64,000 bases of DNA, taken from positions 1,054,001 to 1,118,000 of the forward strand of contig JAQSEB010000033.1 of assembly GCA_030063045.1 (NCBI GenBank). The letters run 5' to 3'. This document shows positions 44,516 through 56,465 of the stretch, in pieces. The notes beneath the pieces were generated by a model. The model had not been told where the DNA came from. It saw only the letters and a program-made list of their open reading frames with translations, and made no database searches. This DNA is from Pratylenchus scribneri. Lineage: Eukaryota > Nematoda > Chromadorea > Rhabditida > Pratylenchidae. Position 1 is the first letter of the stretch, and each line of letters opens with the position of its first letter. The position numbers and the translations under genes were made by a program.

Positions 44516-45411
44516 TTTATTCCAACATTTGTATTATACAATTTTGAAGAACGGGAAAATATTAATCTAAAGAGGAGAAAATAATCATCTTTATTCCATT
44601 TTTTTGTTAAATTTCATTCCCTTTTCCTGCTATTGTGCAAATTTGTTTCTTTCGAAAAAAAAAATAAATTAATTTAGGAAAAATTATTTTATGGTAGTAC
44701 ATCCGTATTGGGGAGACAAATTTGATTGTGGCAAAAATTAAAAAATCCAAATAATTGGCACATTTTGAAAAAGGCAATAGGTCAATTAGAGAAATTGGTA
44801 ATTAAAAGTTCATCAAATTTTCAGCGATTTGGTGCATTTGGAGAGGTCATTTCATAAATTTTTATTTAAAAAAAATTGTTCAATAAAAAGTTTATAATAA
44901 TTATTTTTCAACATTTTTAGTTTATTTCCTTATCAATTAAAATGGGATTTATAATAGTAAAAATATTATTAAAATGCTTTTTGGCAAGAATATGAGGGAG
45001 CATATGGTAATAGAATTATACTGTACTAATTGAAGGGAAAGGAATGGACAAGGGAGGCCCATTTCCCTTTTTATTGCAAAGGAAAAGAAGCAATTGGTCA
45101 AATATCATATCGTACTCATGTGTAACAATTGAAATATATTTAATTGAATGATGAATAAAGTAAACGCATCTCGAACCTAATAAGGCCATAATTCGAACCC
45201 ATCAAGGCCATAATTCGGACTCAAGGAAGGCAGAATCATAATCAATCGATGATGCCAGCGTTTTTGGGAGGTGTATAGGGTTGTCATTTACTTATTATAT
45301 AAACATAGCTTCTTCTCTCCATTTCTGGATACATTGGCCAATAATTTTCATTCACCCTTCAATTTTCTAGTTTCATTCAATTGCGAATTTAATTTTTTTC
45401 TTAAATTTTAA
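44516..45411. other. upstream region of the chorismate mutase gene
   Basis: AT-rich, with no coding frame. Near its right end are two copies of AAGGCCATAATTCG (45182-45195 and 45206-45219), an ATGCCA hexamer at 45252-45257 and a TATATAA at about 45296. ATGCCA is the core of a motif reported upstream of dorsal-gland effector genes in cyst nematodes. A single hexamer is weak evidence. Confidence 0.4.
45182..45219. promoter_or_regulatory. direct repeat in the chorismate mutase upstream region
   Basis: AAGGCCATAATTCG occurs twice, 24 bases apart, about 190-230 bases before the start codon, flanked by AACC/ACTC-type variation. The spacing and position are those of a regulatory repeat. No factor is known. 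Confidence 0.3.
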
Positions 45412-46224
45412 ATGGCATCCAAATTTATAATTAATTTTCTACTAATTTTGCTAATTTCTATATTCATAAGCCAAATTGATGCTAACAAAAATGGTTTAAT
45501 TTTTAAGAATATAAAAATATATTTTTTATTTAGTCGAGGAGGCAATTAAGATAATAAATGAGCGATTGGGAATGGCGGATAAAGTTGTGAAATATAAAGT
45601 TGAAAAGAAGATGGACATAAATGATCCAGTAAGGGAAAATATAGTGATGGAAAATGTGAGAAATTTGGCAAAAGGAAAGGGAGTGAATTTAGATTATATA
45701 AATGTATTATTCACTGATCAAATAGAGGCCAATAAAATTGTTCAAGAAGAATTGAAGGCTCAAAAATTTGGTATGCCGAAAAATTCAAAAAAAAAAAAAT
45801 AAAATTTTAATTAAGATTTGGAAAAAATGCCGAAAGTGACGGAGAAGGAATTCAATGGAGATGAAGTTAGAGGAAAAATCAACGATTTAAATGCAAAATT
45901 GATCAATTCAATTGTCAAAATTAAGCGGAATGAAAAAGAATGTTTGAAGACAGTCTTTGATGAGGTCCAAAAACAAACAATCCATTTGTATAAAAATGCA
46001 GAAAAGACCAATTTCACGAGTGTGGTCCCATTGGCCCGTTTGCATGCCACAATTCGAGCTCTTTCCCATTTATGTTTGAATGCTGTAATAAATATTCACC
46101 AATATTTTTATTTAATTTGAAAATATTCTAGGTTCCGGTTCCCAAGAAGTCAAATATGAATAATGTTGGAAAGGGCAAGGATCCTCATCCAAATCATGTT
46201 GGCAAGCATATTCCATCTAATTGA
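45412..46224 (+). CDS. secreted chorismate mutase, bacterial AroQ type
   Basis: Exons 45412-45493, 45534-45770, 45816-46084 and 46132-46224, 226 residues, phases matched. The start MASKFIINFLLILLISIFIS is a signal peptide. The domain then reads EAIKIINERLGMADKVVKYK, MDINDPVRENIVMEN, DYINVLFTDQIEANKIVQEE: the first-helix Arg, a Lys near the second, the Arg-Glu pair and the later Gln match the active-site positions of the all-helical AroQ fold, as in secreted bacterial forms. The enzyme rearranges chorismate to prephenate. Animals lack the shikimate pathway, so the substrate would be the plant host's. Secreted chorismate mutases are established effectors of root-knot and cyst nematodes, attributed to horizontal transfer from bacteria. 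The C-terminal extension after the domain is Lys-rich and ends KHIPSN. Confidence 0.88.
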
Positions 46225-47112
46225 AACAAGAAACAAAAAAATATTGAAAAGAATTTTTATTTGATTGAATTCTATTGGATCGGGAATACTTTTTATTTCC
46301 TTCTTTTTTCGGAATAATCATTAAACGTACATAATTTTGTAAAATTTTCCATTTATTTTCCTATTCATATTTAAGTCAAATTAATTTCATCTATTTTCCA
46401 CTAATTTGATAAATATCGGACATTATCATAAAAAATTAAAAAAAACAATTGATTTTTACAAATTTAAAACTTCGATTTCAAATGAAAGTAATCCTAAAAT
46501 AATTCCCCGAAAATATTCAAAAATTTAATAGTTTTCTAGCAATTCTTGCATTTAATCAGAAAAGATTAAAAATGAAAAAAAATTTTTTTCCTGCGCAACT
46601 TTTCGGAGTTTGATTAATTTATGTCCAAGGATTAATTAAAAGCCTAAAATCAACCAAAAGCTTCTTTTTCATTCCGTTCCCATCCCAAATCCCCCTAATA
46701 TCCCTTTCAATTCATCTTCACCCTTTCCAGTTCCACCTTACTTATAATAACTTACATCAAATTCATCTGAACGGCATCTGTGGCCACCACTTGATTTACC
46801 TCCGATAAATAAATTTTCCCCTGAACTTCTTCTCCCTCAGGCCAAAAATTCAGCAGCGCCGGAGGGCTTCACCTCAAATCGCGTATCAAAAAACACAAAA
46901 TTTTGTATGAATGCCTTCTCACCACAATCTCTCCTCTTCCCAAATTGTTCGTGGCTTTTCCCGCGCACGCATTCAGACTTCACATAATCAATAGAGGCCA
47001 GGTCCATCCATTCAAAACAACCAAATTATTTTATTTCTATATCAAATTGCCTAGAAGCAAATTCCTATTCTTTGCTAATTATCAAAATAAAATTAATTAT
47101 TCATTCCTGAAA
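46225..47112. other. intergenic spacer
   Basis: AT-rich on the left and more mixed from 46680 to 47000. A frame open from 46903 runs into the start of the next gene but lacks a leader there, so the downstream ATG at 47113 is preferred. Confidence 0.45.
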
Positions 47113-48723
47113 ATGAATTCGCATCTCATTTTTATATTGTTTTGTTTTTGCTTGCAATTTCTGAATATTTTTGCTGGAGCTGGAGGTAAAATTGCTGCAA
47201 CTGCAGTGAGAGGGATTGTAAGAGCTGCAACACAAATGAAATCTTCACCATCACAAGGACCTTTTTCAAATATTCGGTTTCAAGGGAGAACACAAACACA
47301 TGTACGAATAATGTCGCAGAATATGGTTGGTCTGAGAAAACGGCAAATCAATTTCACAAATTTATAATCTTTTTTTTTGTAGGATTTTGCACAACAGGCA
47401 CCACCAGCTGCAGCATTGGCTGTTCGACAACAATTGAAATCACCAATTTCTTCTTTCCTTCAGCAGAATTCATCAAAACACTCCACGAATATTCATGCTC
47501 AATTGCCATCACATTTTTCGATAAAAACATCCCCTGAGGGGAAATCTGGTTAAAGCTAGAAAATTGACTAATAATCCATTTTGATTTAGATAATGCATTT
47601 CTCAAACATGCTTTGGATATTGGGAAAAGCGTTGTGAATCAAATGATCGCTGAATACAAATCATTAAATGGCATATTTGAAGGGGAAAAACAAAATGTTG
47701 CACCTGCACGACGCTATTATATAGCAAACCCCTCAAGAATATTATATAGTCGCTCAAATTTGGCAGCTGCATTGGCTAATCATAATCATAGAATTTTTGA
47801 ATTAGAAAATGAGGAAATTAATGATAAAGAAAATGAAGAAATTCATAGAATTATTGAAATGGGAGATGAGGAAATTGATGATAAAAAAATGGATGAAATC
47901 GAGAAAAAAGCATCGGATGTATTCAAAAAGGAAATGGGCATATTGGAAAAAATGTTTCAATGGGATGAGGAACAAGAGGGTATAAAAATATGTAAAAATC
48001 GTCAAAATCATAAAAATTGTGTTTAGTTGATAAATTGTTCGAATTACTTCCTAAAAATTTGGCTGAAAATACAGGCATTAAAATTGTTGCTGGAAATAAA
48101 ATGAAATGGGAAGAAATGAAAAAACTAATAGAAAATATTCAACAAAATGGACAAAAATATATAGAGGAGGAAATGAAGGAAAAAATACTCAATACAATGA
48201 AGCAAATTGAAATGCTTCAAATGAGAAAATTGTATTTAGATGATATCTTGCCAGAATACCTTCCTAAAAAATTGGCCGAAAAAGCAAATGTTGAAATTAT
48301 TGTTGGAAAAAAAATGGAATTAATAGAAATGAAAAAAATAAAAAAATATATTCAAGAAAACAGAGAAAATATATTGGAAAAATTGAAGGAATTGTTGGAA
48401 GTGGAGGAAAAAGAAGAAATGATGAAAAAAATACACAAAACAATAAGGCTAATTGATGTGCTTCGAATGAGATTGGATATGGCGGAAATGGCCAATAAAT
48501 TGTCATTAACCGTAAATGTTGACAAAATGAAAAAGGTTAACTAATTTTGGAATATTAATTGAAAAAATAATGGAATTTAATTTGAATTTAGCATATAGCA
48601 ATGCTCAAGAATTGGCGCAACGAGAATAAAGCCTATTTCACGGATAATTCCATAATATTTGCAGAAAAAGAAATGAGTCCGAAAAATACATTTAATGGCC
48701 AAATTGAAGGAGGAACCTTATGA
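47113..48723 (+). CDS. secreted repeat-containing helical protein, family unknown
   Basis: Exons 47113-47325, 47383-47548, 47590-47979, 48027-48535 and 48592-48723, 469 residues, all in phase. MNSHLIFILFCFCLQFLNIF is a signal peptide. The N-terminal third is Ala/Gln/Ser-rich and basic. The central part is acidic (ENEEINDKENEEIHRIIEMG). Exon 4 holds two diverged copies of a module of about 75 residues. The first starts LPKNLAENTGIKIVAGNKMK and ends IEMLQMR. The second starts LPKKLAEKANVEIIVGKKME and ends IDVLRMR. A third start-like piece (ANKLSLTVNVDKM) follows. No known family recognised. It lies directly downstream of the chorismate mutase on the same strand, so a secreted gland product is plausible but unproven. 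Confidence 0.7.
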
Positions 48724-48738
48724 AGAATTCACTGGTGG

Positions 48739-48988
48739 TATAACGGTTCAGTGATTTGTCCTAGATACCCAAACCCTATGTCCAATCGATAGATCTCATC
48801 AAGACGCGTCGATTGGTATATAAATTGTCATGGTTTGTTCAAATTTGAAGAGTATCAAACCGTTCAAACCTCTTTGATTTTTGGTTCAAAACTAAGATAG
48901 AAATGGTTAAACCATGCCAAATTATATACCAAACTATATCAATTGGGATGTGGTTTTGGGGTATAGGATAAACCGGTGAACCGTTTAA
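48739..48988. mobile_element. foldback / MITE-like inverted-repeat element
   Basis: The outer ends TAACGGTTCA (48741-48750) and TGAACCGTTTA (48977-48987) are inverted copies. Inside them, GGTATATAAATTGTCATGGTTT on the left reads as an imperfect inverse of AAACCATGCCAAATTATATACC on the right (48910-48931), and TACCCAAACCC matches GGTTTTGGGGTA inverted. The arms are about 85-100 bases with gaps, around a 60-base loop. This is the form of a small non-autonomous DNA element or foldback. No clear target duplication was found. Confidence 0.5.
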
Positions 48989-49211
48989 CTTTTCGGAAAT
49001 TTCAATGTTTTTTTCCGGCAAATTAAATATTTCCCTTGATTTATTATTCAAATATGACAACAAATATTCATTTAAAGTTCTGTCTCATATAATTTTTTAA
49101 AAATTTTATCGGATCAGTTATATAATTAAAAAATTCCATTTTATTTCTAAATTTATGAGAAAAAGGCATAATTCAAAAATAATATGAATAATTAATAAAT
49201 ATCCCAACTCC

Positions 49212-50469
49212 CTAATCCCTATTCACACTCCCGCATTCCCAACTTTGTTTGAGCATCTCAAAATGTCCTTCCAGCGTCAAATCCTTCATCATCGTTTTCA
49301 TTCGATTAATTTCCATTGAAGTTGCCGCCGATATGTCCACCCGATTGCCATGGAATAATTTATTTAACAAAAGCCGAATATCTCGTCGCAAAAATGGATG
49401 CATTCTTTAAATACAAATTATTCCCCTTTATAAGATTAAAATACAAACATAATCATCGTCAATTCAGCTAAAAGTGAGAGAATTCCATCGACCATGTTGG
49501 TCAATTGGACCACAAGTGCTAGGTAGAATACATTTTGAATTATGCCGAATAATAAAAATGTTTGGCCCTGGACCAAATCGAGAATATAGAGGAAATGACA
49601 AATCAAAGTGGGCACCAATTGGAGACCAGTTCGAATGTTTTCCAAATGCTACAAAGTAATTACATAAATTGATGAATATTAGGATTTGCCTGATATCTTT
49701 CGGTGAGAGTATAATTTATGGAGTGGTCCATTTCATTTGCATTTCGATATTTATGTTTATTATAAATCCAAAGAGAAATAAAAAACTAAAATTTAATTAA
49801 ATTAATTCAATAAATTATTCCATTAAATTTACTCCAATTTCAAGGAAAGAAAGGAGTAAGGCAGTATAGGAACTTGCCACAGTGACAATTGTTTGTTTGG
49901 CAAAATTATTTGATGAAAAAAATTGTTGGGAAATTACATTGAATGCCACAATTATTAACTGCAAATTTCAGTTAATTCAAACCCATTTCCTTGAAATTTA
50001 CCACAACGGAAAACCAACAAATACTGAAAATATTTCGTCGATTTTGTTCATATTTATTGGCCAATAAAGTTGCCATTAATCGTTCCAAAACGATGACATG
50101 ACCGAGTAAACTTCGAAATGAAATATTGGAATAGAAAAGTAGAAGGGATATTCGATTGGCGGATTCATGCCAAAGAATATCCTGAACCAACAATCGAATT
50201 GGCATTGCAATGCACAATTTTAGTAGGAATCGCATTATGTAGGCAGCACTTTGGCACAACAAAATGAATTTCAAATTTCGATGGATAACCTTTATAGACA
50301 GAAATATCAAAAAATATATTTTTGAAAATACCGATGTTCTGTAAAGTGCATAAAAATTCAATGAGGAAATTGGCAATCCAATCAAATCGATGAATAATTC
50401 AAATAAAACGGAGCCATAAGCAAGACTTAAACCAAAAGTGCCAACCGTGGAATTGTTCATTGACAACAA
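49212..50469 (-). CDS. Sre-type chemosensory seven-transmembrane receptor
   Basis: Six minus-strand exons: 50469-50332, 50289-50002, 49958-49833, 49785-49690, 49648-49449 and 49404-49212, 346 residues, phases matched. Seven hydrophobic stretches are visible. The family pattern is clear: VIHRNLKFILLCQ after helix 1, the helix 3 motif GHVIVLERLMATLLANKYEQ, and NYTLTERYQHLENIRTG at the start of the second half, all typical of nematode Sre receptors. Such receptors act in sensory cilia. The intron after TERYQ starts with GC (49689-49688), forced by the conserved ERYQ..EN join. The ligand is unknown. A short C-terminal cytoplasmic tail ends CGSVNRD. Confidence 0.85.
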
Positions 50470-52256
50470 TGGATTCTTTTTTTACAACCAACTTTCAGTT
50501 AAATAAATAATTATTTGTTGAAGAGGAATATTTTCCATTTATGTACGGCTTTCGGCACCACATTTTCATACTCAAACATACCATTAATTTAATGTCATTA
50601 TTTTATACAATTTTTGAGCAAAACTCTTTTTTTTTTTTAAAGAATTATTCGTTCTTGTGGAAGATTCTTCAATAAAAAATATTTTTGCATTGTTTAATAA
50701 AACATAGGCCAATCAATTATTTTTGTTAATTAAAATATTTTTTAAATAATTACAAAAACATAAAATTGAATTTATAATCAACTTAAATTTATTTACGTGA
50801 AAATTGGCTTGACTAATATGATTAATAAGAATTGTTTTTATAAAAATAGTAACGGATGATCAATTAAAATGGTGGACTATTTTCGATATATCACTTCTTG
50901 AAGTAATTATAATATACTGTACATAATTTGGATTGTAAATGACCTCAGGGAATTTTTTCGTTTTGTATTGTGAACACATTGGTCTTGATTTTTGAGTTCG
51001 ATGATGATGTGGATTGGATAATTAATGGAATAATTTTTAGAATGTTTTTTGTAGTCTGCTAAATTGCTGCTAAAATTATTTTCGAGGGATTAAAAATGGA
51101 TCAAAAACTGCAAAAAAAAGTAAAAACCATCTCAAAAAAACAGAAATAAATATATTTATGAAATTAGAACGCTAATTGTATACAAAATAACCAAAAATGA
51201 ATGTCCAACATAGCAAAATAATAAATAGCGAAAATTATTATAAAAAAAATATTGCTCTCTTCATTGTTTGCAAAATTAAACCAATAATATAATTACCTAA
51301 TATTTTTGCATAAATACAATTGAACAAAAAAAAAAATTTGGGGCGCAGTTGCATCATTGGCCAAGAGAACGGTGATTCGCTCAGGGTATTGGGCCTAATT
51401 TTTGCCTCCATCCTCCTTGGCGTGTATTTAAGCCCCACGCCTCCTCCATGACCGACCTTTTGGGCCAATCTACCTCCAAAGGGCTTGTTTATTTTGTTTT
51501 GGTTGGTTGTTGTGGTTTTTTTGTGGGTTTGATTTGCTTGTTTGTTTGATTTTCTCGCAACTGCTGCTCGGCAGCCACTTCAGCCCATTTCAGAGCCGCC
51601 TTTGGCCCACCCCAACGACCATTGCTTGGCCTCCGCTGGGAACTCTGCCTCTGTGAATTCACTGCGCCCGCCGATGAGGCAAGAAACGCAGCCACTTATA
51701 TAGGAAGAAGGAATTTATCTCGATATTTTTCTATGGGAAGGAAGCAGCCCACCACTTTGTCCAATGCATTCTCTCCACAAACCATTCTCTTTTTATTTTA
51801 CTCTCACCAACAAATCTCACTTTCATCTCATTCATTCTTTCTTTTTTTTTTTTAATCTTTATTCCAACAGCACCGATCTTCTATTCTATACATTTTTTCG
51901 GAAATATTAATAATAAAATACAAAATAATAATAAACATAAAATAGTAAGAGCCGACAGCCGATCCATGTGAAATATTCAACTGTTGTATAAATATATTAG
52001 TTTAAAAATTCTGAGGTTAATTAAAGTTAAAGTTGAAATCAGACATCGTTTGCAATTTGCATACCCAGAAGGGCTTTTTATTCATAAATCATAATTCATA
52101 AGTGAATACTGAATATCCAGGAAATTATTTATTCGATGAAGGAAATTTGGCCATCAATTTGGAGAATTGAATTCTATGCATATTTATTCAGATTAATTGA
52201 ATAATTATAAAATAAATAATAAAATCTATTGATTGCATGAAATAAAAATATATTAT
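50470..52256. other. intergenic region between Sre receptor and ATG4
   Basis: About 1.8 kb, mostly AT-rich. A less AT-rich patch at 51350-51720 has minus-strand frames (for example 51695-51489, starting MAAFLASSAGAVN, rich in Gln and Lys) with no recognisable domain and no leader. I see no firm gene. It contains the upstream region of the Sre gene on its left side. Confidence 0.45.
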
Positions 52257-54098
52257 TTACATTTTTATAGGATTTACACTTCCATTTGGGCTTGATTCCT
52301 CTTGTTCATTCTGTTTTCTTCGACCAGCCTTTTTCAAGTTTTCATTTGAATTTTTTGACATTTCTTCAAATTTGTGTTTTTCCTCCAACACCGTGAAAAG
52401 TGCATTTTGTTTTCGTTCATTCATTCTTTCTTTATTTCCATTATTAATGTGCAATTCGGCCATTCCATTCTTTAAATTTGATTTAATTTTGTAATTCTTT
52501 TAGTGTAATTAAATTACATTTTCCATTTCCTCAATCCATTCATTCAATTCATTCTCATTTCGAATCAAAAATCCCAAAGCACAACTTGGATCCAAATTCT
52601 CGATTGGAATTGTGTTGGGAAAATCGCAACTAAATGATGCCCATTTCTTTGCCTTTTAATGAGAAAATATTAATAAAATACTACTCAAAGCCAAACATTA
52701 TCATCTCCATCCTCTCCCTCTTTCTCATTCAATGGCCGATATGATTGGACGGTGTGGGGGTCGAGGCTGAGCAAAAGCTGGGAAAAATAATTGTACAATT
52801 AGTTTTAATCACTTTTGGTAGAATAAACTCTATCGATGCAGCCAACTAAATAAACCGCATTTTTCGGACGTCCACCAATCATGCCAACAAACGAATTGAG
52901 GCTAAAAAGAGTTTGCAAATGCCCAAAATAGATCTAGAATGTGAAATTCGAATTTCTTTTCAACTATTTTGTTTACTTCGTTGACATTTTCTGTGCCCAG
53001 TCTCAATGGAATAATCAACAAAATTGGCACAAGGAAATGTCGACTATTTTCCTTCAATTCCGTCAAAATGACACAATTGTCCGAACAAATTAAAATGCAT
53101 AATTGTTCCGAAAGTTTTTTGCCTTCATCCAAATCTGTACCAACAAAAAGGGCATCCCTGAAATATTTATCAATTTAATTAATTTCAAATTAATTGCCAA
53201 TACTTCAACAATAAAATGGCCTCTGAAGGAGAATACCATCGGCCAATTGGCGATTCCGCCCATTCTCTCCGTTTGGCCATTTCCAACAAAGAATGCAGTC
53301 CAAATGGGGAAAATGGACAATCCTCGAATAATCGAATTATTGAAATATATTTTTGGAAATCGAGTGAAGAACAATTTGCAAGACGAAAATCTTTAGCATA
53401 AATTTGACATTTCAATGAAAATTTCATTTTTTTTTGATTAACCTCTTCCTAAATAAAGCTGCAAAAATGTTTGGCCCAATAACATTTGTGCCGCCCGAAG
53501 TGCACAACCCCAACCACAATCCGTGGTTGTAATTGTTTTCGACGAATTATTTCCAATTTTGTCCATCTTTTCCAATGCTGGAAATCGTTCTCGATATGTA
53601 AACCAAATTAAACTTCGAAAATTTTCCTATAAAATTATTTCTCATTCAACCATTTATTCCAAAACGGACCAAAAATTCGTCGCCAACTTTCCAAACAGCT
53701 TCGTCTAAAAAAATATATTTTTAATCATTTTTGACTTGTTTTTCTATTCAAAAACCTTCACTCTCATCAAATTCTTCGGTCTGTTCTCGCCAAATTTGAT
53801 ATTTTTGGCCCAAAAGCCAAATTCTACATTCCTCCTCCTCATTTCCAATAATTCCCTCCAATTTTGGCATTCGACCGATTGATTTACGCCATTTGCCATA
53901 AATCAAATGGTTCATTGCGGATTGAGCACCCAAACGGAGTCGATCCACTTTGCCAACCGAAATTGGCCCATCCCCACTTTCATTTTGGCCATTTGAAGTT
54001 GACGGTAATTCGGCATCCTTTTTCCCTTCATCATCCAAATTATCCCCCTTCTTTTTATTTGATGAATTTAATTGCAAAAATGTGCTGGCAATTCGCAT
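52257..54098 (-). CDS. atg-4: autophagy cysteine protease ATG4
   Basis: Nine minus-strand exons: 54098-53756, 53704-53670, 53626-53443, 53390-53204, 53157-52977, 52933-52829, 52777-52697, 52652-52518 and 52469-52257, 487 residues, all in phase. Landmarks: RIWLLGQKYQIW near the start, IWFTYRERFPAL, the catalytic Cys in TDCGWGCALRAAQM, GRWYSPSEAILL, PILLIIPLRLGTENVNEIYF, FVGMIGGRPKNAVYLVGC, the catalytic Asp-His in LDPHTVQSY, and LDPSCALGFLIRNENE. ATG4 trims the C-terminus of Atg8/LC3-type proteins so that they can be attached to phosphatidylethanolamine, and later removes them. It acts in the cytosol. The last exon adds a charged, low-complexity tail beyond the usual family end. Which of the paralogous nematode ATG4 genes this is cannot be said. 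Confidence 0.9.
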
Positions 54099-54423
54099 TT
54101 CGCATTCAATATAAATTATACAATTTAAAGAATTAAAATTGGAATGGAATTATGAATTTTGACAAAGCAGGCACTTATGTGGTATTTTTATTAATATATT
54201 TTTTATAATTGAATGGATGTAAATTATTCGTGGATTAGCATCATTTTACCAATGACAAAGCTAATGAAAAAATATATCCGCCGAAAGAAAAACCTTTATT
54301 ATTGAAACGAAAGAGCATTTGAATAATTTGATTAAATGTTGAATAAAATTATACAAAATCTTTTGGAAAATAAATGATTTAAAATTAATCTCTTTTTTTT
54401 CGCAAATTTCTTCCTTCATTCTT
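54099..54423. other. intergenic spacer
   Basis: About 325 bases of AT-rich DNA between the ATG4 start and the 3' end of the next minus-strand gene. No feature seen. Confidence 0.5.
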
Positions 54424-56465
54424 TCATTTTCTGCATATTTTATCTCTAATTTTTCTTAATGCCTCCATGAATAGTTTGTCCGGATCCACAATTTGATTGT
54501 CCGTTTCTAATTCCGGCATTATTTCATGCTCGAAAATTGCCTTTGTTTCTGGTAAAATCTCTAACAATTCCAAATCCAATTTGCTGTATAATTCTTTAAA
54601 TTCCAAATTTTTTGCCATCAATTGTTGTTCCTCTTTCATATTTATTTTTTGCCTTATTCCAACACAAAATATTCGTAAATGTAAAAATTTAAAGAGGGCT
54701 TTCTTTTTCTCTTTTTCTTCAATTTCATTTTGCTTGGCATCTAAATTTTGGTCATCTTCTTCATTGCGCAGTGCACTTTAAATTAATTAATAAATAAAAA
54801 TAATAAAATTAATTAGATTACTTTAAATATTTTTGGATAATATGCTCTGCAATTTGCTTCGAAATTGGCATAAAATAATTTGTTATATCCGCAGTTTCAC
54901 CCAACTTTTGTGAAACATTCAAATTCAAAGCAAAATATTCCTCGGTCAAATATTTTGCCATATGCAATTTTAATTTCACAAACCATTCATAATATAAAAG
55001 ACTGAAAATCCAAGAAAAAATGGAATGTTTTGAACTCATTTTGGCTAAATTTATTCGCAAATTCGGATTGTTTATCTAAATTAGTTTTTTTTTTGCAAAA
55101 TTACATTTTTTCTCACTTCGTTCATTGCCATTTTGTAATGTTTTCCGTGTTTGACCACAATAAAATACATTAAGTTGCCAATATTTGTCATATATCGAAT
55201 TGTTTCCTTCAAAATTCCCTCCATTTTTCCCCATTTACAAATTTTAATATAAATTTCAGTCGAAATAGTAAATTTAATAATATAATATAACATATTAATA
55301 AATACATCGGCCAATACCATCAAATTTGCAATTTTTGGCAATTCCTCAGGGAAATATGGATCCAATTTAATAATTGAATATTCTTTTTCCAAAATATTAT
55401 TTTGTAACATTGAATTTAAAAATTTATGTTGAAAAGCTTCCATAAAAAATTCATCCAAATCGTTTTTTAGATAATCAAAATCCTAATAAATTTTCAAATT
55501 AAAAAATAATAATTAAATTTTTAAATTCACATAAAATTCCAAATTTGTGGACATAATTGATTGGATGAACACATCAACGGTTTGTTTGTTTGCACAATTA
55601 TTGTGCAATAATATTTGACGGAATTCATCAACATTACCACCGATGTTCATTTTTCTCAATATTTTCAAAATTTCTCTATAATTCACTTTATCCAATTCAG
55701 TTTGATAATAATTTGCATAAATACAATCCACGGTGAATCCAAATTGGAATTTATATTTATGCTCAATTCTTCTTCTTTTGTTCGCCTCATCATCTCCCTT
55801 ATTTAATGAAGCATCAATTTCGAATTGTGGAATTTTAACCTCAATTAAATTTAATTATTTTTTAATAATATTATTTATTTACTTCATTCATTGCCCCAAG
55901 TAACATTTTTTCAAAAAGCATTGTCCGTGTATTTGGGTTTTTAATTTTCTTAAAAATCTTTTTCTGTTCCTGATTCAATATTTTTGGTTCAGTATTCGCA
56001 TTTTCCGGGATAAATTCCTTGAAATTTAGAACGACTTGATGAATAATTCGATGCCATAAATCTCCTCCAATAATTTTATTGAAAATTTTGTCTGGCTTTT
56101 CAACAATATTCTCATCCATTCCATCGAATATTTCATTTCCATAATTTGCCAACCAATCAAATAAAGCCAATATGGCCGCCAATTCCTCGATTGGTGGATC
56201 ATTATGGGAATTTGCTTTCTCTTCAATTACTAAAATAATTCAAATTAATTTATATTTTTAATTGTAATTATTTCCCACTTTTTTCCCATCCTCTCTTTTG
56301 GTGCTGAATTATTCCACTGGAACTTTGTTGTTGCCCTCCCACATTTCTTCTACTACCACTACTACTTTCACCCTCTTCACCAACCAATCTATGTGTCTCC
56401 ATAAAAAGGCCAATTTCAATTTTATGAATTAAAAAGAACAATATTATTGCAATCAATGAATTCAT
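54424..56465 (-). CDS. large secreted helical protein, family unknown
   Basis: Six minus-strand exons: 56465-56279, 56229-55883, 55839-55531, 55482-55105, 55075-54822 and 54775-54424, 608 residues with every phase matching. MNSLIAIILFFLIHKIEIGL is a probable signal peptide. It is followed by a Ser/Gly/Gln-rich segment, then a long charged helical region without repeats (KPDKIFNKIIGGDLWHRIIH; YFPEELPKIANLMVLADVFI; LELLEILPETKAIFEHEIMP). Cys residues are few and scattered. Exon 5 is joined through an intron of only 29 bases. No known domain was recognised. Style and composition resemble the 469-residue secreted protein at 47113-48723, but no shared motif was found. Confidence 0.65.

Noticed and set aside
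48733..48800. tRNA-like D-arm stretch (GGTGGTATAACGGTTCAGTG)
   Set aside because: No matching acceptor stem, anticodon arm or T-arm follows. The segment is the left arm of the foldback element.
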